NCBI GenBank assembly: GCA_027083915.1
Contig: JALWML010000568.1
Location: 1 to 10,182, forward strand
DNA from: Lysobacterales bacterium
Lineage (GTDB): Bacteria > Pseudomonadota > Gammaproteobacteria > Xanthomonadales > Marinicellaceae
Length of the DNA stretch: 10,182 nt
Direction of reading: 5' to 3'
Shown here: positions 1-5,415 of the stretch, piece after piece
How positions within the stretch are numbered: the first letter of the stretch is position 1
Layout: every line of letters begins with the position of its first letter
Program-made: the position numbers and the translations under genes
Notes under the pieces: generated by a model
Databases searched by the model: none
The model's input: only the letters and a program-made list of their open reading frames with translations
Told to the model about the DNA's origin: nothing

Positions 1-1
1 T

Positions 2-394
2 GAATTCTCCGTAAGTGGACTCGATGTCAAGAAAGTAGTGGATTTCAATATTCCTTTTATGGAACTCCCTGATGGTACATTTGATACGGCTTTATTAGCT
101 CTTGAAGATATGATTAAAAGATTAAGAGATTTATCTAATCAAACTAAATGGATTACTGTCTGCGCGCAGGGTTATGGCGGAAAGTCTGATTTATATCATA
201 TGGCTGAAATTAGAATTCTTAATGATAGTATTGAATCTGATTTGTCTATTCATGAGCTGCTCAGTAATTTTGATATGAAAGCAGCATCCTCATTGGAAGT
301 AGCTACTTTTTTAGATAAGTTATTTAGGGAAGATTTAGGAATTCTACCCTTTCCTGGCGAAGGCGATGATTATGCTGTGGGTGCAGAGTGGTAA
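2..394 (+). CDS. Hypothetical protein, 5'-truncated by the window edge
   Basis: I do not recognise this protein. The frame is open from base 2 to the TAA at 392-394, giving at least 130 residues, so the true start is probably outside the window. A GTG at 38 is the only start-like codon near the left edge and has no convincing Shine-Dalgarno sequence. No signal peptide or membrane segment is visible. An amphipathic helix-like stretch (ALEDMIKRLRDLSNQ) is followed by a Gly/aromatic-rich segment (WITVCAQGYGGKSDLYHMAE) and an acidic C terminus ending in GAEW. It looks like a soluble, mixed alpha/beta cytoplasmic domain. G+C is about 34% in sampled lines, a little below the hisC-aroA pair. It has no clear functional link to hisC, which starts about 200 bp downstream. 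That the frame is coding is fairly sure; its function is unknown. Confidence 0.6.
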   Translation, partial: EFSVSGLDVKKVVDFNIPFMELPDGTFDTALLALEDMIKRLRDLSNQTKWITVCAQGYGGKSDLYHMAEIRILNDSIESDLSIHELLSNFDMKAASSLEVATFLDKLFREDLGILPFPGEGDDYAVGAEW

Positions 395-592
395 ATTATT
401 TCTAGGCAAAACTTACTATTTGAATGTTTAAGTTATTTTGATAACCAACTCGTTCCAAATCTTGTGGGTAAGACCACCTAACTGATTTTTAATAACTATT
501 TTTCGCGTTCCTTGGCTTTTACAAAATTATCTTATTGCTTTATCCTCAAAAAAAAGTCAAAATATCAGCCATTAGATAACGGTAAAATTACC
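395..592 (+). other. Intergenic leader region before hisC
   Basis: This stretch of about 200 bp has no convincing gene and no clear terminator for the upstream gene. The hisC frame is open back to a TTG at 512, but the extra residues (AFTKLSYCFILKKKSKY...) do not match the family's N terminus. A weak sigma-70-like pair, TTTACA (517-522) and TATCCT (541-546) with an 18-bp spacer, could drive hisC with a leader of about 40 nt. A short GTGG/CCAC hairpin near 463-476 is too small to call an attenuator. Confidence 0.35.
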
Positions 593-1720
593 ATGATTGA
601 TTACAAAAAATTAGCCGCTAAAGGTGTGCAAAAACTAAGTCCTTATATTCCGGGTAAACCTATTTCTGAATTGGAACGTGAGATGGGAATTTCTAACATT
701 ATCAAGCTGGCTTCCAATGAGAATCCTTTGGGTTCTAGCCCCTTAGCTATCAAAGCCATGCAGGATGTTATTGGTGAGATTGAACTGTATCCTGATGGTA
801 ATGGTTTTGCATTGAAAAAAGCCTTGGCAGCTAAGCATAATGTCGATATGGATTGCATTACTTTGGGTAATGGTTCTAATGATGTTTTGGTTTTATTGGC
901 TGAAGCTTTCTTGTCACCTGAGCTAAATGGTGTCTATTCACAGTATTCCTTTGCGGTTTATCCTATTGCCATTCAAGCAGTTGGAGCGGTGCATAAACAG
1001 ATTCCTGCACTGAGTTGGGAAACTGATTCTCCTCTAGGTCATGATTTAGATGCGATGTTGACTGCGATTGATGATAAAACACGCATTGTCTTTATTGCTA
1101 ACCCAAACAATCCAACGGGTAATCACTTATCTGAAAAAGAATTAAAAGGTTTTATTGCTCAAGTTCCCGAAGATGTGATTGTGGTGGTTGATGAAGCGTA
1201 TTTGGAATATTCGGATGCGGATGAACAAGTTGATGCCAGCAAGTGGTTAAATGAATTTCCAAACCTTGTCGTTACACGCACTTTTTCAAAGGCTTATGGT
1301 TTAGCTGGTTTGCGTGTTGGTTACGCTTTGAGTAACCCTGATATTGCTAATGTTATCAATCGTATACGTCAACCTTTTAATGTCAATGCTCTTGCCTTAG
1401 TTGCTGCCGAACATGCTATTGGCGACAAAGAGTTTTTAGACAAATCTTTAAAAGAAAATGCCCAAGGGTTAAAAATACTTGCGCAAACTTGTAACAACTT
1501 AAATTTACGTTTTGTGCCCTCTAAAGGTAATTTCTTATTGATTGACTTTCAGCAAGATGCGGCACCAATTTATACCGAATTGTTAAAACGAGGCATTATT
1601 ACACGACCAGTTGCCAATTATGGTTTAACCGATGCCTTACGCATAACCATCGGTACGCAAGAACAAATGAATCGTTTAGATAAAGCTATGGAGCAAGTCA
1701 TGGAGCATGTGCGTGGTTGA
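593..1720 (+). CDS. hisC: Histidinol-phosphate / aromatic aminotransferase (HisC2 type)
   Basis: This is a PLP-dependent class I/II aminotransferase of the HisC family. It transfers an amino group between glutamate and imidazole-acetol phosphate, and HisC2-type members next to aroA commonly also act on aromatic keto acids (prephenate or phenylpyruvate). The start ATG at 593 gives 375 residues, the usual family length. Visible motifs are the N-terminal GVQKLSPYIPGKP and KLASNENPLG (about 38-47), a substrate/PLP region with LGNGSND (91-97), NPNNPTG (170-176), VDEAYLEY (199-206) and the Schiff-base lysine K233 in SKAYGLAGLRVGY. The conserved C-terminal arginine is in LRITIG. The N terminus strongly resembles Pseudomonas HisC2. 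The stop overlaps the start region of aroA, so the two genes are probably translationally coupled. pheA, which usually precedes hisC2 in pseudomonads, is not found here. The family call is secure; which substrate dominates is inference. Confidence 0.93.
   Translation: MIDYKKLAAKGVQKLSPYIPGKPISELEREMGISNIIKLASNENPLGSSPLAIKAMQDVIGEIELYPDGNGFALKKALAAKHNVDMDCITLGNGSNDVLVLLAEAFLSPELNGVYSQYSFAVYPIAIQAVGAVHKQIPALSWETDSPLGHDLDAMLTAIDDKTRIVFIANPNNPTGNHLSEKELKGFIAQVPEDVIVVVDEAYLEYSDADEQVDASKWLNEFPNLVVTRTFSKAYGLAGLRVGYALSNPDIANVINRIRQPFNVNALALVAAEHAIGDKEFLDKSLKENAQGLKILAQTCNNLNLRFVPSKGNFLLIDFQQDAAPIYTELLKRGIITRPVANYGLTDALRITIGTQEQMNRLDKAMEQVMEHVRG
1702..1705 (+). promoter_or_regulatory. Shine-Dalgarno GGAG that decides the aroA start
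   Basis: GGAG lies inside the last codons of hisC, 7 nt before the GTG at 1713. It lies only 1 nt before the ATG at 1707, which is too close for initiation there. A second GGAG at 1690-1693 is 13 nt from that ATG. The spacing favours GTG 1713 as the aroA start, with an 8-nt overlap with hisC. Confidence 0.5.
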
Positions 1721-3029
1721 AATTAAAAATACGCTCACTTCAACACCTGTTGAAAATTTAACGGTCACTCAATCGGTTCGAGTACCGGGTGACAAATCCA
1801 TTTCGCACCGTTCGATGATATTGGGTGGAATTGCTCAGGGCACCACGCAAGTCACTGGTTTTTTAGAATCAGCTGATTGTATCGCCACCATGAAAGCCAT
1901 GCAGTCCATGGGTGTTAAGATTGAAAAAGAGGGTGATAAATACCTCGTACATGGTGTCGGTAAGCAGGGTTTAAAAGCACCTGCTGATGGTATTATTGAT
2001 TGTGGAAATTCAGGAACAGGTATGCGTTTGCTCTCTGGTGTGATGGCAGCTCAAAGTTTTGATTCAACCATCACAGGTGATGCATCGCTTAATTCACGTC
2101 CAATGACACGTATTACCAAACCTTTAGCGATGATGGGAGCACAAGTTCAGGCGACAAAAGCAGGCACTGCACCGATTAAGTTTAGTGCTGTTGAACATTT
2201 AAAAGCAATAAACTACCAATCACCTGTTGCCAGTGCCCAAGTTAAGTCCTGTGTTTTGTTGGCAGGCTTGTACGCACAGGGCGAGGTGAGTTTAACCGAA
2301 CCAAAATTATCCCGTGATCACACTGAAAACATGCTGCGTGGCTTTGGTTGTGAATTGCAATCAAAAGATTTAACAGTGACCATGCAAGGCGGGCAAAGCT
2401 TAACTGCCACCGATGTTATTGTGCCCGCAGACATTTCATCAGCGGCATTTTTTATGGTTTTAGCGTGTTTACTACCAAATTCAGCAATTACTTTTAAAGA
2501 TTTATGTGTGAATCCATCGCGAACAGGGGTAATTAGTATTCTGCAATTGATGGGTGCGGATATCGAATATACCAATCAAAGCACCAATGCAGGTGAACAA
2601 ATCGCCGATGTGGTGGTTAAATCATCACAATTAAAAGGCATTGATATACCACACGAATACATTGCCTCAGCGATTGATGAATTTCCTATTCTCTTCATTG
2701 CAGCAGCACTGGCTCACGGCGAAACACGCTTGACAGGTGCTATGGAACTTCGCAAGAAAGAAAGCGACAGAATAACCGCTATGGCTCAAGGTATGACAAT
2801 TTTAGGGGTAAAATGTCATGAATTAGCCGATGGTATTGTGATTCAAGGTGATTCAATATTAACGGGAGGAATTGTCGATAGTGATGATGACCACCGCATT
2901 GCCATGAGTTTTCTGATTGCTGGGCAGTTTGCTAGTGGTGTAATTGAAGTCAAAAATTGTGAAAACATCATGACCTCGTTTCCTAACTTTATAACAATTT
3001 GCCAAGATTTGGGTTTGAAAATTGGATAA
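1713..3029 (+). CDS. aroA: 5-enolpyruvylshikimate-3-phosphate synthase (EPSP synthase)
   Basis: This enzyme joins phosphoenolpyruvate and shikimate 3-phosphate to make EPSP, the sixth step of the shikimate pathway, in the cytoplasm. I prefer the GTG at 1713 (438 aa) because of its well-spaced Shine-Dalgarno; the ATG at 1707 gives 440 aa. Numbered from 1707, motifs are VPGDKSISHRS with catalytic-site K30, CGNSGTGMRLL (99-109), SRPMTR (130-135), LSRDHTENMLRGFG (201-214), AIDEFP with D324, ELRKKESDR (347-355), DDHRIAMSF (394-402) and SFPNF (424-428). RDHTE and SRPM resemble the class II (CP4-like and pseudomonad) branch. The position that is Ala100 in the glyphosate-tolerant CP4 enzyme appears to be Gly103 here (NSGT), so that tolerance determinant is absent. 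It overlaps hisC by 8 nt. In Pseudomonas a TyrA domain is fused before AroA; here there is none. Cmk and rpsA, the usual next genes, are missing downstream. Confidence 0.95.
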   Translation: MVEIKNTLTSTPVENLTVTQSVRVPGDKSISHRSMILGGIAQGTTQVTGFLESADCIATMKAMQSMGVKIEKEGDKYLVHGVGKQGLKAPADGIIDCGNSGTGMRLLSGVMAAQSFDSTITGDASLNSRPMTRITKPLAMMGAQVQATKAGTAPIKFSAVEHLKAINYQSPVASAQVKSCVLLAGLYAQGEVSLTEPKLSRDHTENMLRGFGCELQSKDLTVTMQGGQSLTATDVIVPADISSAAFFMVLACLLPNSAITFKDLCVNPSRTGVISILQLMGADIEYTNQSTNAGEQIADVVVKSSQLKGIDIPHEYIASAIDEFPILFIAAALAHGETRLTGAMELRKKESDRITAMAQGMTILGVKCHELADGIVIQGDSILTGGIVDSDDDHRIAMSFLIAGQFASGVIEVKNCENIMTSFPNFITICQDLGLKIG

Positions 3030-3041
3030 ATGTTTTATTTA

Positions 3042-3056
3042 ACATTAAATTAATGT
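3042..3056. repeat. 15-bp perfect AT-rich dyad between aroA and the TPR gene
   Basis: ACATTAA-A-TTAATGT is a perfect 7-bp inverted repeat around a single base, 13 bp after the aroA stop. Its left half can alternatively pair with AATGTT at 3029-3034. It lacks a G/C-rich stem and a U-tract, so it is not a standard terminator. It could be an operator or chance in AT-rich DNA. No strong promoter is evident in the rest of this 109-bp gap. Confidence 0.3.
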
Positions 3057-3128
3057 CGTTAGCTTTATTATGGCTTTGTAACTTTTAAGGCGACAAGTCG
3101 TTTATAAGAGAATGATATTAAATTTATT

Positions 3129-3134
3129 GAGGTG
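3129..3134 (+). promoter_or_regulatory. Strong ribosome binding site for the TPR gene
   Basis: GAGGTG lies 4 nt before the GTG at 3139, with its GAGG core 6 nt away, a standard Shine-Dalgarno placement. The in-frame ATG at 3112 has no usable ribosome binding site. This argues for the GTG start, which also gives a compact, typical signal peptide. Confidence 0.55.
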
Positions 3135-3138
3135 TTCT

Positions 3139-4104
3139 GTGAAAATATTACTATTGTTATTTATTAGCATTAATGTGTGGGCAGTAAGTGACGAGGCGAT
3201 TGAATCGGCTTTTAAGAACAATGACACGACAATCATTGAGAAACTTGTCAAACAAATAAATAGGGGAGATGATAATTACAATAAACGTGATTTTTATATG
3301 GCTCGAATTTATTTTCGTAAAGATGAGTTAGAGAAAGCTGAAGATTATTTAGAAAAAGCCTTAAAAGCCTATCCGCATGCAGAAACTTACAACCTAGCTG
3401 GCGGTATCTATGGAACACAAGCTGGTCAAGCTAGTATTTTTTCTAAACTCGGTTATGCCAAAAAATCTAAGAAATACCTACAAAAAGCCTATGAAGCAGA
3501 TCCAACAAATGTCGGTTATATCAGTGGATTAATTCAATTTAATATCCAAGCACCTGGTCTTGCAGGTGGAGATATGGATGCTGTAGAACCCTTGTTAAAA
3601 CAAATGGAAAAGTATGATAAGAAACAAGCAATTACTCTACGGGTTCAATATTTAATTGAAGAAGAGGATGAAGAAACTGCTTTAGCGTATTTAGATAAAG
3701 AAATTAGTAAAAATCCCAACGACTTAAATTTGCTTTTTTCCAAAGGTTATCTTTTAAGCACAATGGATGAAGAAGACAAAGCCGTAAGTGAATACAAGAA
3801 AGTGATTAATCAAGAAGCGACATCTGTTGCGAATACCAAAGCACGGTTTGACGCACTTTATCAACTCGGGCGATTGGCTTCAATGGAGAAAAAATGGTTA
3901 ACCGAAGGACGAGATGCTTTTATCGAATTTATTAAACATGAAAAAATAGATGGAACGCCTTCTAAATCGTGGGCACACTACCGTTTAGGCTTAATTTATA
4001 AAGCACTGAAACAAAATAAACGAGCTCAAGAATCATTTAATCAATCACTTGCCTTAAATCCTGATAAGGAATTGAAAAAGAGAATCGAAAAAGCCATGCC
4101 TTGA
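3139..4104 (+). CDS. Secreted tetratricopeptide-repeat (TPR) protein
   Basis: This is a probable periplasmic or secreted protein built of TPR helical hairpins, which normally act as protein-protein interaction scaffolds. The GTG at 3139 gives 321 residues beginning with a signal peptide (KILLLLFISI hydrophobic core, likely cleaved after NVWA near residue 15). An alternative ATG at 3112 adds nine residues. No lipobox cysteine follows the hydrophobic core. TPR-like units are recognisable at about 51-81 (ARIYFRKDELEKAEDYLEKA), 85-125, 161-193, 194-227 and 276-309 (YRLGLIYKALKQNKRAQESF). The motif QAPGLAGGD (about 137-145) is one I associate with a family of exported gammaproteobacterial TPR proteins. 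The gene stands alone, 109 bp after aroA and 174 bp before the AhpD-like gene, and its partner is not indicated. The TPR architecture is clear, the specific role unknown. Confidence 0.82.
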   Translation: MKILLLLFISINVWAVSDEAIESAFKNNDTTIIEKLVKQINRGDDNYNKRDFYMARIYFRKDELEKAEDYLEKALKAYPHAETYNLAGGIYGTQAGQASIFSKLGYAKKSKKYLQKAYEADPTNVGYISGLIQFNIQAPGLAGGDMDAVEPLLKQMEKYDKKQAITLRVQYLIEEEDEETALAYLDKEISKNPNDLNLLFSKGYLLSTMDEEDKAVSEYKKVINQEATSVANTKARFDALYQLGRLASMEKKWLTEGRDAFIEFIKHEKIDGTPSKSWAHYRLGLIYKALKQNKRAQESFNQSLALNPDKELKKRIEKAMP

Positions 4105-4121
4105 TTATTTAGAAATACATC

Positions 4122-4204
4122 TAGGTTTGGTTCCACCAAACAATTTAGCACTGTTTTATAATCGAGGCATCTAAAATAATACTTGTTTGATGGAACCAAA
4201 CCTA
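4122..4204. repeat. 22-bp nested inverted repeat, possible MITE-like element
   Basis: The left arm 4122-4143 and right arm 4183-4204 are reverse complements at 21 of 22 positions, separated by 39 bp. Each arm also folds on itself: the left arm has GTTTGG-TTCCA-CCAAAC, a perfect 6-bp stem, and the right arm a 5-of-6 version. Both outer ends are TA, which would fit a TA target as used by Tc1/mariner/IS630-type elements, although TA is common in AT-rich DNA. There is no coding capacity, and no U-tract follows, so a simple terminator is unlikely. The right edge overlaps a perfect TATAAT. The repeat itself is directly visible; its nature as a mobile mini-element is inference. Confidence 0.6.
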
Positions 4205-4208
4205 TAAT
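4203..4208 (+). promoter_or_regulatory. Candidate -10 box (TATAAT) for the AhpD-like gene
   Basis: TATAAT matches the sigma-70 -10 consensus exactly. It starts in the last two bases of the right inverted-repeat arm. No good -35 box sits 16-18 bp upstream (the region reads through the repeat arm), so it would be a weak or activator-dependent promoter. Transcription would start near 4215 and give a leader of about 65 nt carrying the TTTGACACT repeats. Confidence 0.4.
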
Positions 4209-4226
4209 AATATCCATGTTGTGAAA

Positions 4227-4257
4227 TTTGACACTTTTTGTTACACTGTTTGACACT
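4227..4257 (+). repeat. Spaced direct repeats TTTGACACT upstream of the AhpD-like gene
   Basis: TTTGACACT occurs exactly at 4227-4235 and 4249-4257, 22 bp or about two helical turns apart, with a degenerate copy TGTTACACT at 4239-4247 between them. Such spacing is typical of a dimeric or oligomeric regulator binding one face of DNA. Each exact copy also contains TTGACA, a perfect -35 hexamer, but neither has a good -10 at 17 bp. They lie just upstream of the ribosome binding site AAGGG (4263-4267). An operator role is inference. Confidence 0.4.
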
Positions 4258-4278
4258 AATTTAAGGGCATATTAATCT

Positions 4279-4881
4279 ATGACATGGATAAAAACCATAA
4301 AATTCACAGAAGCAAAGGGCAGTCTTCTAAAGCTCTATAATCAAGTCAAAGGACCTGATGATAATGTGGATAATATTATGTTGGCGCATTCACTGCGACC
4401 ACATACCATGCAAGGGCACATGACTTTGTATAAATACACGATTCACCACCCAAAGAATAGCATTGAAAAATGGTTTTTGGAGTGTGTTGGTGTTTATGTC
4501 AGCTTATTAAATGAATGTTACTACTGTGTTGACCATCACTTTAGTGGTATGAGCCGTTTAATCGGAGATCAATCGGTTGCAGATGAGATTAAAAAAGAAC
4601 TAGAAACAGAAAACTATAAACAATTAAATGCTCGACAAATAGCCGCATTAACTTATGCAAAATCATTGACAAAAACGCCATCGAAATTAACTCAAGAATC
4701 AATAGAGTTGATGCGAAATAAAGGTTGGAGTGATGGTGAAATTTTGGAAATCAATCAAGTGGCTTCGTATTTTAACTATGCCAACCGCACAGTACTGGGT
4801 CTAGGGGTGAATACTGATGGCGATATCATTGGCTTATCACCGAATAATTCTGATGATGTTAATGATTGGAATCATCAGTAG
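4279..4881 (+). CDS. AhpD/carboxymuconolactone decarboxylase-family protein (peroxidase-related)
   Basis: This 200-residue cytoplasmic protein belongs to the AhpD-like fold, in the group often named peroxidase-related enzyme. The redox motif is C80-Y-Y-C83, in the context NECYYCVDHH. E68, twelve residues before C80, and H87, four after C83, match the spacing of the Glu-Cys-Cys-His relay known for mycobacterial AhpD, so thiol-disulfide or peroxide-reducing activity is likely. The C-terminal half carries the second helical region (LNARQIAALTYAKSLT, WSDGEILEINQVASYFNYANR). The ATG at 4279 has AAGGG 11 nt upstream. No ahpC or other peroxiredoxin gene is nearby, so the partner is unknown. The last codons (VNDWNHQ) are repeated downstream at 5389-5415. 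The family call is firm; the substrate is not known. Confidence 0.87.
   Translation: MTWIKTIKFTEAKGSLLKLYNQVKGPDDNVDNIMLAHSLRPHTMQGHMTLYKYTIHHPKNSIEKWFLECVGVYVSLLNECYYCVDHHFSGMSRLIGDQSVADEIKKELETENYKQLNARQIAALTYAKSLTKTPSKLTQESIELMRNKGWSDGEILEINQVASYFNYANRTVLGLGVNTDGDIIGLSPNNSDDVNDWNHQ
4856..4875 (+). repeat. 20-bp direct repeat, copy 1 (end of the AhpD-like gene)
   Basis: ATGTTAATGATTGGAATCAT is identical to 5390-5409. This copy encodes the last residues of the AhpD-like protein. The two copies bracket the AT-rich lipoprotein gene. Confidence 0.85.
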
Positions 4882-4896
4882 AAACAGTGAACAAAT

Positions 4897-5313
4897 ATGA
4901 AAAATCTCTTTATTACCGTTTTAATTTTAGCATTGTTAAGTTGTAACATTTTGAAAATACAAAACATAAGTAAAAGTAGGTATGAATTATCAGGAATTTA
5001 CGTTGAAGGTAATATTGCAATTGATAGAGCTAGAAGTTTAATTGACTTTGCAAAGAGATGTTCGAATTTCTCATGTTTTCCAAATCAAGAAGAAGTAGAG
5101 TCTTGGCATGTATCAATATTTAAAAATTATAAAAATATTGAATCGATTTATCGTGTAAAGAAGGGTACTTATAAAATAACAATTATAGAATACGAATCAG
5201 AAGTATTGTACTTATTTGTGAAAGTCAACCAAGAAAATAAAATTGAATTGGTTGATTTTTCAACAAGTTCAATGGAGATTGAACGCAACCCTTTTATTAA
5301 TGAAACTAATTAA
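4897..5313 (+). CDS. Small lipoprotein of unknown function, AT-rich
   Basis: The 138-residue product starts with a lipoprotein signal peptide: MKN, a hydrophobic core LFITVLILAL, then the lipobox LLSC with C16 as the lipidation site. The residues after C16 (NILK) have no aspartate at +2, so outer-membrane sorting is plausible. The mature part is about 120 residues, soluble and mixed in charge; it contains a Cys pair (C54 and C60, RCSNFSCF) that may form a disulfide, and a segment predicted by eye to be beta-rich (KKGTYKITIIEYESEVLYLFVKV shortened to its features: alternating hydrophobic residues). I do not recognise the family. The gene begins 15 nt after the AhpD-like stop and could be cotranscribed, but has no good Shine-Dalgarno. 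G+C is about 26% by hand count, well below its neighbours, and the gene lies between two 20-bp direct repeats. Both features suggest acquisition by insertion. Confidence 0.72.
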   Translation: MKNLFITVLILALLSCNILKIQNISKSRYELSGIYVEGNIAIDRARSLIDFAKRCSNFSCFPNQEEVESWHVSIFKNYKNIESIYRVKKGTYKITIIEYESEVLYLFVKVNQENKIELVDFSTSSMEIERNPFINETN

Positions 5314-5323
5314 GGGTTGAAGT

Positions 5324-5374
5324 GATTATAAGATATTTGTATTAGCTACGTTACTAGTATCGTGTTGGACTTAG
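5324..5374 (+). pseudogene. Remnant of a second lipoprotein signal sequence
   Basis: In frame, 5324-5371 reads DYKIFVLATLLVSCWT and then meets TAG at 5372-5374. It has a basic residue, a hydrophobic core and an LVSC lipobox, just like the N terminus of the intact lipoprotein upstream (LFITVLILALLSC), but no start codon; an in-frame TGA lies at 5318-5320. Loss of one base from an original ATGAATTAT-type start would explain it. The rest of the gene is absent. It is probably a relic of a tandem lipoprotein gene, though chance is possible at this length. Confidence 0.4.
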
Positions 5375-5388
5375 ATGCTAATAGCTAC

Positions 5389-5415
5389 AATGTTAATGAT
5401 TGGAATCATAAATAA
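5389..5415 (+). pseudogene. Duplicated 3' end of the AhpD-like gene (20-bp direct repeat, copy 2)
   Basis: The sequence 5390-5409 is identical to 4856-4875. In frame, 5389-5415 reads NVNDWNHK followed by TAA, against VNDWNHQ plus TAG in the intact gene, so frame and stop position are both kept. It abuts the stop of the minus-strand MBL gene at 5416. This is either the original gene end displaced by an insertion or a relic of a second gene copy. Confidence 0.6.

Noticed and set aside
512..592. N-terminal extension of hisC from the TTG at 512
   Set aside because: The added 27 residues do not resemble HisC, and the ATG at 593 gives the family's normal N terminus and length.
1980..2030. Glyphosate-tolerant EPSP synthase
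   Set aside because: The motif reads NSGT with Gly where the tolerant CP4 enzyme has Ala; class II-like motifs alone do not establish tolerance.
4122..4204. Integron attC site
   Set aside because: The repeat has no RYYYAAC/GTTRRRY core pair in the right places, and no cassette array or integrase is seen.
4122..4204. Rho-independent terminator for the TPR gene
   Set aside because: The spacer is 39 nt and no T-run follows the right arm on the plus strand.
4041..4256. Minus-strand frame of 71 residues across the end of the TPR gene and the inverted repeat
   Set aside because: It overlaps a well-supported gene and the repeat, and shows no protein-like features.
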